A program made the position numbers and the translations under genes. From Polyangia bacterium (GTDB taxonomy: Bacteria > Myxococcota_A > Polyangia > Nannocystales > Nannocystaceae), in NCBI GenBank assembly GCA_030430565.1, contig JAUIKS010000032.1, forward strand, positions 1 through 64,000: a stretch of DNA of 64,000 bases, written 5' to 3'. Position 1 is the stretch's first letter, and every line of letters starts with the position of its first letter. Below, in pieces: positions 1 to 11,500 of the stretch. The notes beneath the pieces are model-generated. The model had not been told where the DNA came from, did no database searches, and was given only the letters and a program-made list of their open reading frames with translations.

Positions 1-434
1 ACAACGGGGAGCTGTGCGACGACGGCAACGACATCCCGGGCGACGGCTGCGAGCCTGGCTGCGGGGACGAGTGCAAGTTCGTGAACGGGCTGCTGTGGTG
101 CTACAACGGCGACGCCTGCGGGGAGCCCTGCAACGCTGTGTGCGCGGCCCACGGGCTGTCGCCGCTCGCGGACCTGAACGCCTGGTTTAACGCGCAGAAC
201 GAGCCCGCCGAGTGTCAGAACCTCGCGACCGCCTTCGGCTTGGGCAACACCTCGATGGCGAACTACACCTACGCGTGCCTCGAGGACGGCTTCGGCGATC
301 ACACCAACCAGGACCTGATCGGGACGCTGCTGTGCTCGACGTACAGCCTCTGTCCGCAGAACCACCTGACCAACATGGACAACATCAACTCGCCCTGTAA
401 CAACGGGCGGCGCTCGATCTGCCCCTGCGAGTAG
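1..434 (+). CDS. Cys-rich DUF4215-type repeat protein, C-terminal part (5' truncated by window edge)
   Basis: The reading frame is open from base 3 and ends at TAG 432-434, so only the last ~143 codons are present. The start of the visible part matches the last Cys-rich repeat of the next gene, with GELCDDGND and GDGCEPGCGDEC. A ~117-residue Cys-containing C-terminal domain follows (VNGLLWCYNGDACGEPC at its start, RRSICPCE at its end). Such repeats belong to the DUF4215/myxococcus Cys-rich repeat group of secreted proteins, whose molecular role is not known. The gene is a tandem paralogue of the following gene; about the first 89 bases here are identical to bases 1649-1737. By analogy with that gene it is probably a secreted lipoprotein, but the N-terminus is not visible. 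Confidence 0.85.
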   Translation, partial: NGELCDDGNDIPGDGCEPGCGDECKFVNGLLWCYNGDACGEPCNAVCAAHGLSPLADLNAWFNAQNEPAECQNLATAFGLGNTSMANYTYACLEDGFGDHTNQDLIGTLLCSTYSLCPQNHLTNMDNINSPCNNGRRSICPCE

Positions 435-581
435 CGGGCGGATCGCGCTCGTTCGCGCCGCGGCGCGGGCCCGCGCTGGGCTCGGCCGCGGCGCGCTCGC
501 GAGGAACGCGCGACGCGTGGGGTGGTGTCGCGCGCAGAGTCTCGGCGGCCGGTCGCCGCGAAGCCGCGCGCGCGTGTTAGA

Positions 582-595
582 TGTCCATTAGGACA
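582..595 (+). promoter_or_regulatory. TGTC-N6-GACA palindrome upstream of the Cys-rich lipoprotein gene
   Basis: TGTCCATTAGGACA is a perfect inverted repeat (TGTCC/GGACA, 4-base spacer) followed by GG. It ends 14 bases before the ATG at 610, overlapping the ribosome-binding region. The same TGTC-N6-GACA pattern occurs upstream of several other genes in the window. An operator is inferred; the regulator is unknown. Confidence 0.5.
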
Positions 596-609
596 GGGTG
601 AAAAGGGCT

Positions 610-2079
<1,470 letters not shown>

Positions 2080-2085
<6 letters not shown>

Positions 2086-2130
2086 CGGCGCGCTTGCAGG
2101 AGCCCGGACGGCGATCGCGGCGCGCTACTC
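2080..2130. terminator. Possible bidirectional terminator between convergent genes
   Basis: GAGTAGCG (2080-2087) pairs with CGCTACTC (2123-2130) across both stop codons, with GC-rich sequence between. There is no T-tract, and part of the symmetry arises because both proteins end in Glu-stop, so the call is weak. Confidence 0.25.
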
Positions 2131-5100
2131 GGGCGCGACCGCGGCGCCGTCGGGCAGCTCCGCGGGCAGCGTGACGGTGAAGGTCGAGCCCTGGCCGAGC
2201 GCGCTCGTCGCCGTGATCGTGCCGCCCATGGCGACGCAGAGCTGACGACAGATCGCGAGGCCGAGGCCTGTCCCCTCGTACTCGCGCGCGCGCGAGCCGT
2301 CGACCTGGGCGAAGGGCTCGAAGATCCGCTCGACGTGCTCGGCGGGGATGCCGATGCCGGTGTCGCTGATCGCGAAGCTGACGCGCTCGGCGACGCGCCG
2401 CACCTCGAGGGTGACGGTGCCCGCCTCGGTGAACTTCGCGGCGTTCCCGAGCACGTTGATCAGGATCTGGCGGATGCGCTTGGGGTCGCTGTACATCTCG
2501 CCGAGCTGGTCGCCGAGCTCGAGCGCGAGCTCGTTGCCGCCGCGCGCGACGTTGGCCGCGATGGTCGCCACGACGTCGGCGATGAGCTCGTGGATCGCGA
2601 AGCGCTCGGGCTGAAAGTCGACGCGGCCGGACTCGATGCGCGTGATGTCGATGAGGTCGTTGATGATGCCGAGCAGGTGGTGACTCGCGGTCAGGATCCG
2701 GTCGAGGTCCTCCATGTCCTCGGCGTCCACGCGGTCCTCGGCCTTCTCCTGCAGGATCTCGCTGTAGCCGATGATCGCGTTCAGCGGCGTGCGCAGCTCG
2801 TGACTCATGGTCTGGAGGAAGGTGTTCTTGGCGCGGCTGGCCTCCTGCGCGGCCGCGAGCGCGGCTTGGAGGCGCTCGTAGAAGATGGCGTTGTCGATCG
2901 AGATCGCGGCCTGGGCGGTGAGCAGCTTGAGGACCTCGAGGCGCGCCGGCGTGAACACGCCGGCGGCGAGCTCGTTCTCGAGGTAGATCGCGCCGACGGT
3001 GCGGCCTCGCCGTAGGATCGGCGCGCACAGCAGCGAGCGAGGCCGGCGCGCGCGGATGTAGGGATCGTGGGCGTGCTCGGGGTCGTGCACCGCGTCGTCG
3101 AGCACGACGGGCGCGGCGCTGCGGGAGACGAGCCGGACGATCGCGGTCGGCAGCAGCGCGTCGGAGAGCGCGTGGTCGTCGAGCGTAGCGAGGCCCCGCG
3201 GGGTGTAGACCGCCTCGATCGTCAGCGCGTCGTCACGGGACAGCACGAGGACGCCGCGGCCGGCCCCGGCGTTGCGGACCATGATCCGCATGATCGCGCC
3301 GACGAGGCCGTCGAGCTCGCGCTCGGAGGTCAGCGCCTGGGTGGCCTGGACCACGCTGTCGAGGTCGAAGCTGCGGGCGAGCGCGCTCACCTCCTCGTCG
3401 TCGCGGCGCAGCGCGTGGAGCTGGAGGCGGGCGAGCGCGTCGCCGTGACGGGCGGTGAGCCGCTGAGCGCAGGCCCGCGCGCCCCACCGCCGGTAGGCCT
3501 CGATCGCGCCCGCGGTGTACATCGCCGCGATGCTCGAGGCGCCGCGCGAGCGGTGGAAGGCGGCCGCGAGCTCGCTGGCGAGCGCCTCGGTGTGGGGCTG
3601 GCCGTGCTGGCGCGCGGCGTCGAGCGCCTGGTCGTAGTCCGCGAGCGCGGCGGCTGGGTCGCCGCGCACGCGCGCGAGCTCGGCCTGCAGCAGCAGCGCG
3701 CGCGCGAGGTGGTTACTCGGACAGGTCTCGGTCCAGCGCGCGTAGTAGGCGAGCGCGCGCTCGAGCGCGGCGCGGTGATCGGCGGCGCGCCCGGGCGAGG
3801 GGACGTGCGCGGCGGCGCGGGCCGGCGCGGCGTCGTGGAGCCGCGCGTGCGCGAGCCCAGCGAGGAGCGCGCGCTCGACCAAGAAGTAGTAGCCGCTGTT
3901 CCAGGCGCCGCGATCGAGGGGCGCGAGCGCGGCGGCGAGCCGCGCTCGGTCGCCGTCGTACAGCGCGAGCTGGGCCCGCGCGAGCGCGTGCAGCGAGCGC
4001 GCGAAGCTGGAGCCCGCGCGCTCGATGGCCTGCAGCAGCGCGTGCTCGTCGGGCAGCTCGCGCTCCGGCCCGCGACCCCTCAGCCGCGCGATGAACCACG
4101 CGAAGGTCGTCTGCGCGAGCACGGACGAGGCGGTGCCCGTGCGCCGCATGAGCTGCAGCGCGTCCTCGGTCTCGGCGGCGATCTGGTCGAGCCGATCACC
4201 GCGCGCGAGCAGGAGCATCAGTCGGTTGGTGGTGGCGAAGGAGGCGAACAGCGAGTCGCCGTTGTCGAGGCCGGCCTCGCGCGCGACGGTGAGGGCGTCG
4301 ATCGCGGCGTGCAGAGGGCGCGAGAGCGCCGCGTGCACGCCGTATATGAAGTGGACGCGCGCGTTGAGGCTGGTCGTCTCGAGTCGATCGTTGAGCTCGA
4401 TCGCGAGGCGACCGAGCTCAGAGCCGAACATCGCCTCATCGCCGCTCATGGAGCGCGTGAAGCCGTAGCCGGCGAGCGCCATCGGGGTCTGCGCGTTGAG
4501 GCCCACGCGCAGCGACATCCGCACGCTCCGCGCCACGACGAGGTTGAGGAGCAGCGGGTGGGTGCCGGTGACCGAGGGGACGAGGGCGTGCAGCAGACCC
4601 ATCTGCAGCCGCGCGCGCGCGTCGGTCGCGATCGGTCGATCGAGGAGGCTCGACAGGTCGTGCTCGCGACGAAACGCCCGCAGCTCGCGGTCGGCTCGCG
4701 CGGCCGCCTCGCGCAGGGCCTCATCGGAGTCGGGGAGCCCGGCCCCGAGGGTCTCGAGACCGGTGAGGCCGGCGCGCCGGGCCTCGTCGGCGCGGCCCTG
4801 GCTCGTGAGGATCTCGGTGAGCAGCAGGTAGCCGCGGGCGCGCTCGAGCTCGTCGCGGGCGTGCTCGACGAGCTCCTGCGCGTGGATCGAGGCCTGCGTG
4901 AGCCGGCCGAGCGCGAGCAGGCGCTCGCTGAGCGCGCCCGTGATCGCGACGCAGCGCGCGGGGGCGCGTCGCCAGCTCGCGGCGTCGAGCGTGCCGTCGC
5001 CGGCGGGGTTGAGCGCGCGCGCGCCGGCGCGCAGCAGCGCGAGCGCCTCCTCGTGGGCGCCCGTGAGCGCCTCTGTGCGAGCTGCCTCGAGGTTTAGATC

Positions 5101-7317
5101 AGCGAGCTCGTCGCGGGCCGCGTTGGTGTCGAGGCGCGCGAGGCCGAGGTTGAGGTGCGGGATGAAGTCCGCGAGCGTCGCGGCGGGGGGGGTCGCGGCC
5201 GCGAGCGCGCGGAGGCGCCGCCCGATCGCGAGGTGTCGACGCGCGCGGGCGTCGGCCGCGAGCCGCGAATAAATGTTCACGCGGACGCGATCGTGGACGA
5301 AGCGAAGCGCCGGCGCGGCGTCGCGCTCCCCGGTGACGGTATAGAGCACTCCCTGCTCGACGCAGGCCGCGAGCTGGCGCGAGAGCTGCTCGGGCGCGCG
5401 GCCGAGGGCGCGCGCCGTCTCGCGCAGCGGCAGCAAGGTGCCCAGGCACGCGCAGTCCTCGAGCAGATCGCGGGTGGGGGCGGGGAGCCCGTCGATGACG
5501 ACTTGGAGGCGCGCCTCGGCGTCGCGGTGGCCGTCCGCCTGCGCGAGCTCGTCGAGGTCCCAGCGCCATCGGCCGCGCGCGCGATCGAAGCGCAGCTGGT
5601 CGGTCTCGTGGAGGAAGCGCAGGTACTCGCGCAGCTCGAAGGGGGAGCCGCTGGCGCGACGGTGCGCGAGCTCGCCGAAGGCCGCGAGCCCGTCGCGGTC
5701 GAGGTCGGCGTCAGCGCCCGGCGTGGACGTCAAGGTCTCGCGCAGCAGCGCCCCGACGTCGTCGCGGGTGAGCGGCGCGAGCTCGATCCGCGTGACCGCG
5801 AGCCGTTGGCGCTCGAGCGAGCCGAGCGCGCTCGGCAGCGGGTGATCGGCCGGGAGCGCCGCGCTGTCGGCCGCGCCGACGATCAGCAGACCGCCGCCGC
5901 GCTCGCGGGCGGTGAGCGCGAGCTCGAGGACGCGGAGCGTGGCCGCGTCGACCCACTCGAGGTTGTCGAGCAGCAGCAGCGTCGGTCGCTGCGGGCTGGC
6001 GAGCGCGACGAGCAGCCGCGCGAGCGCGCGCTCGCGTTCATGAAGGCTCGGCGGCGGCGCGAGCTCTGGATCGCGCGCGGCGTCCTCCCGCCCGAGCAGC
6101 GGCCGCGCCTCCGGGAGCGCGCGCGCGAGCGTGCCAGCGAGCGCGCCCAGGGCGTCGAGAACCCGCGCGCGCAGCCGCGTCAGCTCGACCTCGGTGAGGC
6201 TCAAGGCGCGACGCGAGAGCGCGGCGAGGGCCTTGAGCAGGACCGCGAGCCCGCGGTTGCGGTGGAGCGACTCGAAGTTGCCGACGACGAACACGCCGCC
6301 CTGCTCACGCAGCGCGCCGCGCAGCGAGCCCGCGAGCGCGGTCTTCCCGAGACCGGCGGCGCCGGTGATCACGACCAGCCGCGGAACGCCGAGGCGCGCA
6401 GCGTCGAGCTCGTCGCGCAGCAGCTTCAGCTCGCGCGCGCGGCCGTACAGTCGATCCGGGATCGTCAGCGCGCGGGGGGCCGCGAGGTCGTCGTCGTCGC
6501 CGATCGCGGCGAGCGCGTCCGCGAGCTCGCGCCCGCTTGCGAAGCGGTCCTCGGCGTTCTTGCGCAGGAGTCGGTCGATCATCGCCGAGAGGCGCGGCGG
6601 GAGCTCGACCCCGCGCTCGAGCAGGGTCTCGGGGCGGCGCGCGAGCAGGGCGTGAAGGAGCTCGCGCGGGTCCTGCGTCGCGAAGGGCGGCTGCCCGCAC
6701 AGCAGCTCGTAGAGGATGGCGCCGAGCGAGTAGAGATCCGCGCGCTGGTCGACGCCGCGGCGCATCCGCCCGGTCTGCTCGGGCGCGGTGTAGCGGAGCT
6801 CGAGCGCGCGGACGGGGGCCCCCTGCAGCGCGCGGGTCCAGGGCCGCGGCGCGTCGGTGAAGCCGCGCAGCTTGATCTCTGAGAGCTCGTCATTGACGAG
6901 CACCTCGGACGGCGTCAGGTGGCCGTGGATCACGCCGCGCTCGTGTACCCGCGCGAGCGTGGTGGCGAGGCGCCGCGCCAGCGCCAGCAGCTGGTCGAGC
7001 GACGGGCGAGCGCCGGCAGAGAAGCGCTCGGCGAGCGTGGGGAGCTCGGAGCGCTCGAGCACGAGCACGAGCCGCCCGAGCGCGTCGGCGGCGAGCGTCA
7101 GCGGCCGCTCGATGCAGTCCGCCGGCAGGCCCTGGAGCAGCTCATGCTCACGGCGCAGGGCGCCCGCGGCGGGCGAGTCGGCGCGCTCGCAGAGCTTGAA
7201 GAGCACGGCGCGCCGGTCGCGGGTCCGTGTACCCCGCGCGACCCACAGACCGTCGTCACGGCGCGTGAGCTCGGCGGATTGGAACCCCGAGAGCGACGGC
7301 CGCTGCACAGGCGACAT
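2125..7317 (-). CDS. Hybrid Ser/Thr (pseudo)kinase - AAA ATPase - GAF - histidine kinase
   Basis: A 1730-aa cytoplasmic signalling protein with the architecture of HstK-type kinases of cyanobacteria and myxobacteria. In order: protein-kinase fold (~1-290) with APE-type YTAPEQ; STAND/AAA ATPase with P-loop GAAGLGKTA near residue 323 and Walker B-like LLLLDNLEWVD; a long helical TPR-like region (~600-1280); GAF (~1310-1450); HisKA with phospho-acceptor His in SHELRTPLN (~1504); HATPase with N-box NVLGNAAKF, DTGIGIP and EGTGLGLAI. In the kinase domain HRD reads HGH and DFG reads GFT, so Ser/Thr phosphotransfer looks lost. I chose ATG 7317 because a TGTC-N6-GACA palindrome lies just upstream; an in-frame start at 7350 also exists. 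No receiver or cognate regulator lies next to it. Confidence 0.9.
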   Translation of the reverse strand: MSPVQRPSLSGFQSAELTRRDDGLWVARGTRTRDRRAVLFKLCERADSPAAGALRREHELLQGLPADCIERPLTLAADALGRLVLVLERSELPTLAERFSAGARPSLDQLLALARRLATTLARVHERGVIHGHLTPSEVLVNDELSEIKLRGFTDAPRPWTRALQGAPVRALELRYTAPEQTGRMRRGVDQRADLYSLGAILYELLCGQPPFATQDPRELLHALLARRPETLLERGVELPPRLSAMIDRLLRKNAEDRFASGRELADALAAIGDDDDLAAPRALTIPDRLYGRARELKLLRDELDAARLGVPRLVVITGAAGLGKTALAGSLRGALREQGGVFVVGNFESLHRNRGLAVLLKALAALSRRALSLTEVELTRLRARVLDALGALAGTLARALPEARPLLGREDAARDPELAPPPSLHERERALARLLVALASPQRPTLLLLDNLEWVDAATLRVLELALTARERGGGLLIVGAADSAALPADHPLPSALGSLERQRLAVTRIELAPLTRDDVGALLRETLTSTPGADADLDRDGLAAFGELAHRRASGSPFELREYLRFLHETDQLRFDRARGRWRWDLDELAQADGHRDAEARLQVVIDGLPAPTRDLLEDCACLGTLLPLRETARALGRAPEQLSRQLAACVEQGVLYTVTGERDAAPALRFVHDRVRVNIYSRLAADARARRHLAIGRRLRALAAATPPAATLADFIPHLNLGLARLDTNAARDELADLNLEAARTEALTGAHEEALALLRAGARALNPAGDGTLDAASWRRAPARCVAITGALSERLLALGRLTQASIHAQELVEHARDELERARGYLLLTEILTSQGRADEARRAGLTGLETLGAGLPDSDEALREAAARADRELRAFRREHDLSSLLDRPIATDARARLQMGLLHALVPSVTGTHPLLLNLVVARSVRMSLRVGLNAQTPMALAGYGFTRSMSGDEAMFGSELGRLAIELNDRLETTSLNARVHFIYGVHAALSRPLHAAIDALTVAREAGLDNGDSLFASFATTNRLMLLLARGDRLDQIAAETEDALQLMRRTGTASSVLAQTTFAWFIARLRGRGPERELPDEHALLQAIERAGSSFARSLHALARAQLALYDGDRARLAAALAPLDRGAWNSGYYFLVERALLAGLAHARLHDAAPARAAAHVPSPGRAADHRAALERALAYYARWTETCPSNHLARALLLQAELARVRGDPAAALADYDQALDAARQHGQPHTEALASELAAAFHRSRGASSIAAMYTAGAIEAYRRWGARACAQRLTARHGDALARLQLHALRRDDEEVSALARSFDLDSVVQATQALTSERELDGLVGAIMRIMVRNAGAGRGVLVLSRDDALTIEAVYTPRGLATLDDHALSDALLPTAIVRLVSRSAAPVVLDDAVHDPEHAHDPYIRARRPRSLLCAPILRRGRTVGAIYLENELAAGVFTPARLEVLKLLTAQAAISIDNAIFYERLQAALAAAQEASRAKNTFLQTMSHELRTPLNAIIGYSEILQEKAEDRVDAEDMEDLDRILTASHHLLGIINDLIDITRIESGRVDFQPERFAIHELIADVVATIAANVARGGNELALELGDQLGEMYSDPKRIRQILINVLGNAAKFTEAGTVTLEVRRVAERVSFAISDTGIGIPAEHVERIFEPFAQVDGSRAREYEGTGLGLAICRQLCVAMGGTITATSALGQGSTFTVTLPAELPDGAAVAPE

Positions 7318-7326
7318 CGTAGCGCC

Positions 7327-7340
7327 TGTCCGTTGCGACA
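7327..7340 (-). promoter_or_regulatory. TGTC-N6-GACA palindrome immediately upstream of the hybrid kinase start
   Basis: TGTCCGTTGCGACA on the plus strand; on the minus strand it reads TGTCGCAACGGACAGG, 9 bases before ATG 7317. Its position matches that of the copy at 582-595 and supports ATG 7317 over 7350 as the start. Confidence 0.5.
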
Positions 7341-7434
7341 GCTCTACCAATCCGCGCGCGCCGCCGCGAACCGGGCGCGTGGCCGCGGCGGGGCGAGCGC
7401 GAGCGCGCGTCCGCTCGCGCCGCGGTCATCGACC

Positions 7435-7448
7435 TGTCATAACGGACA
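7435..7448 (-). promoter_or_regulatory. Second TGTC-N6-GACA palindrome upstream of the hybrid kinase
   Basis: TGTCATAACGGACA, an exact match to the shared motif, lies 118 bases upstream of ATG 7317. It falls in the 422-base gene-free stretch 7318-7739. Apart from this copy, the copy at 7327 and a hairpin near 7693, I see nothing else in that stretch. Confidence 0.45.
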
Positions 7449-7692
7449 TCCGAGTCTGCTTATGAGACACGCAGGCGCGAGCGCGCGACGAGCTCGCGCG
7501 GTCGCGGGGCCCGGGGTTTTGCCGAGGACCCGGGCCCCGCGCGCGCTCCTCGATCCTCGCGTCCGTCGCGAGCGGAGAGAGCCCTGGCGCTGAGCCGAGG
7601 CGCTCGACGAGTCGCGCGGCCGCGGGATCCCGGGGCGCGACGCGGCGCGGCGTCTCGGCTCGTGCTGTTGTGACAGAGCTCGACCGCGCCCC

Positions 7693-7716
7693 CGCGGATC
7701 ACAAAAAAGATCCGCG
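7693..7716 (-). terminator. Terminator-like hairpin after the MORN-like gene
   Basis: CGCGGATC and GATCCGCG form a perfect 8-bp stem around the loop ACAAAAAA, 23 bases past the stop of the minus-strand gene ending at 7740. No T-tract follows the stem; the T-rich segment is the loop. Confidence 0.45.
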
Positions 7717-7739
7717 CGCGCGCAGCGAGACTGACGGCG

Positions 7740-8495
7740 CTAGCCGTCCGCGCACGTGACGACCTTGATCAGCGGCTGGCGCGTGGCCTCGAGCGACTCG
7801 ACCGTGAACACGAGCTCGTGATCGTCCCCGGCTACGCGGAGCTCGAGCTCACGCGGCGCGCCCTCGCGGTCGAGCGCGAAGCTGACGGTCCAGCCGGCGA
7901 GCGGCGCCGTGTCGATCCGCATGTCCCTCAGCGCCCCCGTGGAGAGGTCCAGGACGCCCGTGTAGCGGTCGCCGTCGACCTCGAGCTGGAAGCGCTCGAG
8001 GCCGCCGCGGCGCCGCGCCGGCGCGCCGTCCGGGTACACGAGCTCGCCGTCGACCTCGGTCGCCTGGCCGTTGGGGTAGCGGGCGCGGCCGTCGACGACG
8101 ACCGCCCCGCCGCCGGGGTAGCGGAGCCCGTCGCCGCCGCGGGTCGGGGCGCCGTTGGGGTAGCGGTAGGTGTCGGACTCACGCAGCTCCTGACCGTTGG
8201 GCCAGAAGCCGCGGCCGTCGAAGAGCACCTGGCCGTTGGGGTAGAGGTAGCGCCCGCCCTCGGTGATCGTCTGTCCGTTGGGCCACAATGGTTCGCCGTC
8301 GCGCGCGCGCGGCTGCCCGTTGCAGTAGCGCGCCGCGCCGCGCCGCTTCGAGCGCTCGCCGGGCGCCCCGGCGGCGGCCTGGCTCGTCTGCTCGCCCGCG
8401 AGCTCGGGCGGCGGCGCGTCGACCAGGCGATCGTAGGCGAGGTAGGAGACGACCGCGACGGCCAGGAGGACACCAGAGAGCTTGACGCTGCGCAT
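7740..8495 (-). CDS. Membrane-anchored protein with PNGQ (MORN_2-like) repeats
   Basis: A 251-aa protein. MRSVKLSGVLLAVAVVSYLA forms an uncleaved signal-anchor or signal peptide. About seven short repeats of 16-19 residues follow, centred on WPNGQ, YPNGQ or YPDG and resembling MORN_2/YwqK-type repeats. The last ~90 residues form a beta-rich domain ending in VVTCADG. ATG 8495 is preferred over an upstream in-frame start at 8546 because the upstream extension is a Pro/Arg-rich stretch and the hydrophobic segment then begins the protein. It lies 69 bases downstream of the 1987-aa gene on the same strand and could be co-transcribed. A hairpin follows the stop. Function unknown; an envelope role is inferred from the anchor. 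Confidence 0.75.
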   Translation of the reverse strand: MRSVKLSGVLLAVAVVSYLAYDRLVDAPPPELAGEQTSQAAAGAPGERSKRRGAARYCNGQPRARDGEPLWPNGQTITEGGRYLYPNGQVLFDGRGFWPNGQELRESDTYRYPNGAPTRGGDGLRYPGGGAVVVDGRARYPNGQATEVDGELVYPDGAPARRRGGLERFQLEVDGDRYTGVLDLSTGALRDMRIDTAPLAGWTVSFALDREGAPRELELRVAGDDHELVFTVESLEATRQPLIKVVTCADG

Positions 8496-8564
8496 CGAGC
8501 TGAGTCTAGCGAGCGCGCGGCGTCGGCCGGGCGCGGGGCGGAGCAATAAGACCTAAAGTACAGG

Positions 8565-11500
8565 TCAGAGCAGGACGCGGTCGACGAGCTCCAGGCACCG
8601 CGCGGGCGCGCCGGACTCGGCGAGCAGCTGGTCCGCGACGGTCCACGCGAACACCAGCCCGGCGCGCCCGTGGGGGCGCGCGAGCGCGGCCTCGTAGCCG
8701 GAGTCGTCGCCGCGCGAGAGTCGATCGAGGGCCTCGTTGACGGTGGCGCGCGCGGGCTTGACCGGCTCGTCGAGCTGCTCGAGCAGCTGCAGGATCCGGT
8801 CGCGCAGGACCCCGCGGTTCGCTCGCGCGCGCGTCGCCGCGGTCTCGCCCCGGGGTCGCCAGCGGATGACGGGCTTGATCGCGTCGCGCCCGATCGCCGC
8901 GACGAGGAGCTCTCGGTCGGCCTCGCCGCGCGCGTCGTCGACTCCGCTAGAGGCGCAGATCGTGAGCGGCCCGCCCGCAGCGGGCGCGTGGTCGCCGACG
9001 AGGACACAGGAGAAGTTCGCGCGGCTCTCGAGCACATCGCGGAGCGTCGCGCTGGCGCGCGCGGCCTCGGCCTCGGCGGGGAGGCCAGCGGGCTCGCGCC
9101 ACAGCGGGACATCGAGCCAGAGCGGCAGCCAGGACGCGCGACTCAGCCCGGCGCCGCTGCGGGCGGCGCGGAACAGGCGCGCGATCGCGCTTGTCGCGCG
9201 AGTTCGGAGGAGCACCGCGTTGTCGAGCAGCGCGCTGGCGATCGCCCGCTCGAGCGCCCGAAGCTCCGGCGCGGCCAGCAGCTCGTGGTCGGCCGGCTGC
9301 CCGGGCAGGGACGGCTCGACACGAACGACGACGCCGGGGAAACGATCGAGCGGTAGCGAAGATCGCGCGGATCCGGTGTCGAGCTCGAGGCGCCCTGGCT
9401 GATCGAGCGCGGTCGTGAGCGCGACGGTGACGAGCGACGAGCGTGGCGCACCGGCGGGGCTCCCGCCGTTGACCCGGTGTGTGTCGAGCTCGAGCTGGGT
9501 GCGCGCGAGGATCTCCGGCGATCGCTCGGGAGAGGAGATCTCCCCTGTGGGCGAAAGTTGTTCGATCCCCGGGACCCAACGGACCAGGGGGTGCAGCCGG
9601 CCGGCGGGCCGGTCCGCGAGAATGACCGCCGGTTGATCCAGCAGCACGCCCGCGATCTTGGCGTCGGCGGGGCGCACTCGGGGGATCTGCTTATTGTCCC
9701 GCAGGCAGTCCGCGAGCGAGATTTGCCGGCCCTCGGTGGTTGGGATCCAGCGCATGCGCATGACTCGCGCGAGGTCTCCGGACGCTTCGCGCAGGAGCCC
9801 ACGCGCGCGCTCTACGCCATGGTCATGATCATTGATCGGATCGACGAACGTACGCGCGGTGACCTCGAGCCATAAACCTGGCGCGTCCTGATCGTCCGCG
9901 GTGTCGATCTGCTCGCGCAGCATCCGCTGTCCGGCCTCGACGAGCGCGGCCGTGAGCGTGTCCGCATCCGGCAACGAGTGACCTGGCAACGGCGCGATCG
10001 CGCCGGCAAGGGGCACCGGAAGCGGCGAACGCCAGGGCTCGCTCGTCCCGTCGTGGGACGCCACCCACAGATTCTCGAGGCCGCTCGACCGCAGCTGCAG
10101 CCAGCCGCGAAGGCCCTCGGGAGCGGCGCGCTCGAGCAGCAGCGCGTCGGGTTGGTCAGCGGCGAGTCGGTTGGCCTCGCGCGCGTCGAGGACCGGGCCG
10201 AGCGCGCTGGCGAGGGTGGCCTGGAGTTCAGCAGAGGCGAGCAGGAGCGGGCGCGACTCGGTCGAAGCGAGCAACCCCTCGACGTCAGGCGCGCAGGCGG
10301 ACAACGGCTCGCGCTCGGCGCGCTCCAAGAGCGCCGCGAAGCTCACCGGCTCACCCGCGTGGCACGGGAACAGCGGAAGCGCCTGGATTGACGCGGCCAG
10401 TCGCTGGGCCGCGCACCACCGAGTGATGTGGGTGAGGGCCGCCTGCCAGTCGTGGATTGTGACGGAGCAGCGGAGCCCGCGGACAGTCCAGAGCGCGGCC
10501 TGCGTGCTCGCGCCCCGGTGCGACACCGACGCCGCCAACTCTTGGGCGAGGGCCTCGAGACAGCGGGGGAGCGCGGAGAGCGTGCGCTGTCGAATCGCGC
10601 GGTCGGGCTGAAGCTTGCCGGTGAGGTCGAGGTCGTGACTTCGGGTCACCACCGGTGAGGGCGCGTCGCCGCGTTCGCGGACGAGCAGCGTGTTGTCCAC
10701 GTACCACTCGTGGAGCGCGTTGCGCGTCGAGCGTGAGCCGTCCGCTATGAGACCGATCCAGAGATCAGCGGTCTCGACGGTGCACCGGACCTCGGCCACC
10801 GGTCGCGGCGTGTCCGCTGGGCCGTCCTGCGCAGGAGGTGCGGATCTGGGACGCATCAAGTCTGCCCGCGGAGTGACCGGTGGAAGGACTCCAGTCGTCT
10901 GCAAGGCGGCGATCGCGGGGACGGCGTACACGAGGTGTCCCTGCAGCAGGTCGTCCGGGACCTTGGACGGATCGAGCTCCGAGTCGGCGGGGACCAGGAT
11001 GAACTCGCCGTCCCGCGCGAGCGCCTCGAGCTCCGCTGTGCTCAAGAGTCGCGAGTGGTTCGCGGTTGCGAAGATCGGGACCCGGCGGAGCGAGTCGGCG
11101 ATGGCGCCGGCCATGGTCGGGGACAGCTCGAGCGCGCGGCGCAGGGCGGCGCGGAGAAGGCGCTGACGCGCGATCGACAAATGTCGGTTGAGGACGCCGA
11201 GGCTCAAGGCGCCAGCATCACCAACGCGGGGTGATGTGCTCACGGCGTTCTCGAGCGCGCCGGGGATCGCCCCACGCGCGGCCTCGACCAACTCGGCCTC
11301 GACCCAGGGTCCGGCGCATCCCTGGAGGGTGAGGTCGGGAAGCACGGCGGGTCCCTGGACGACGCCGGTGAGCGGGACGGGGTAGGGCGCGGAGATTGTG
11401 CACAGCGGGCGACCCGCGAACCAGCACTGCAGCTCGAGCGCCTCGGCGCGGATCCGGGTCGACAGCGCGAGTGATCCACGGAGCGTGGGCGTGTGGAATT

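Noticed and set aside
3067-6882. Two long plus-strand frames opposite the hybrid kinase
   Set aside because: Codon-shadow frames of very GC-rich DNA; no domain, while the minus strand encodes the full kinase architecture.
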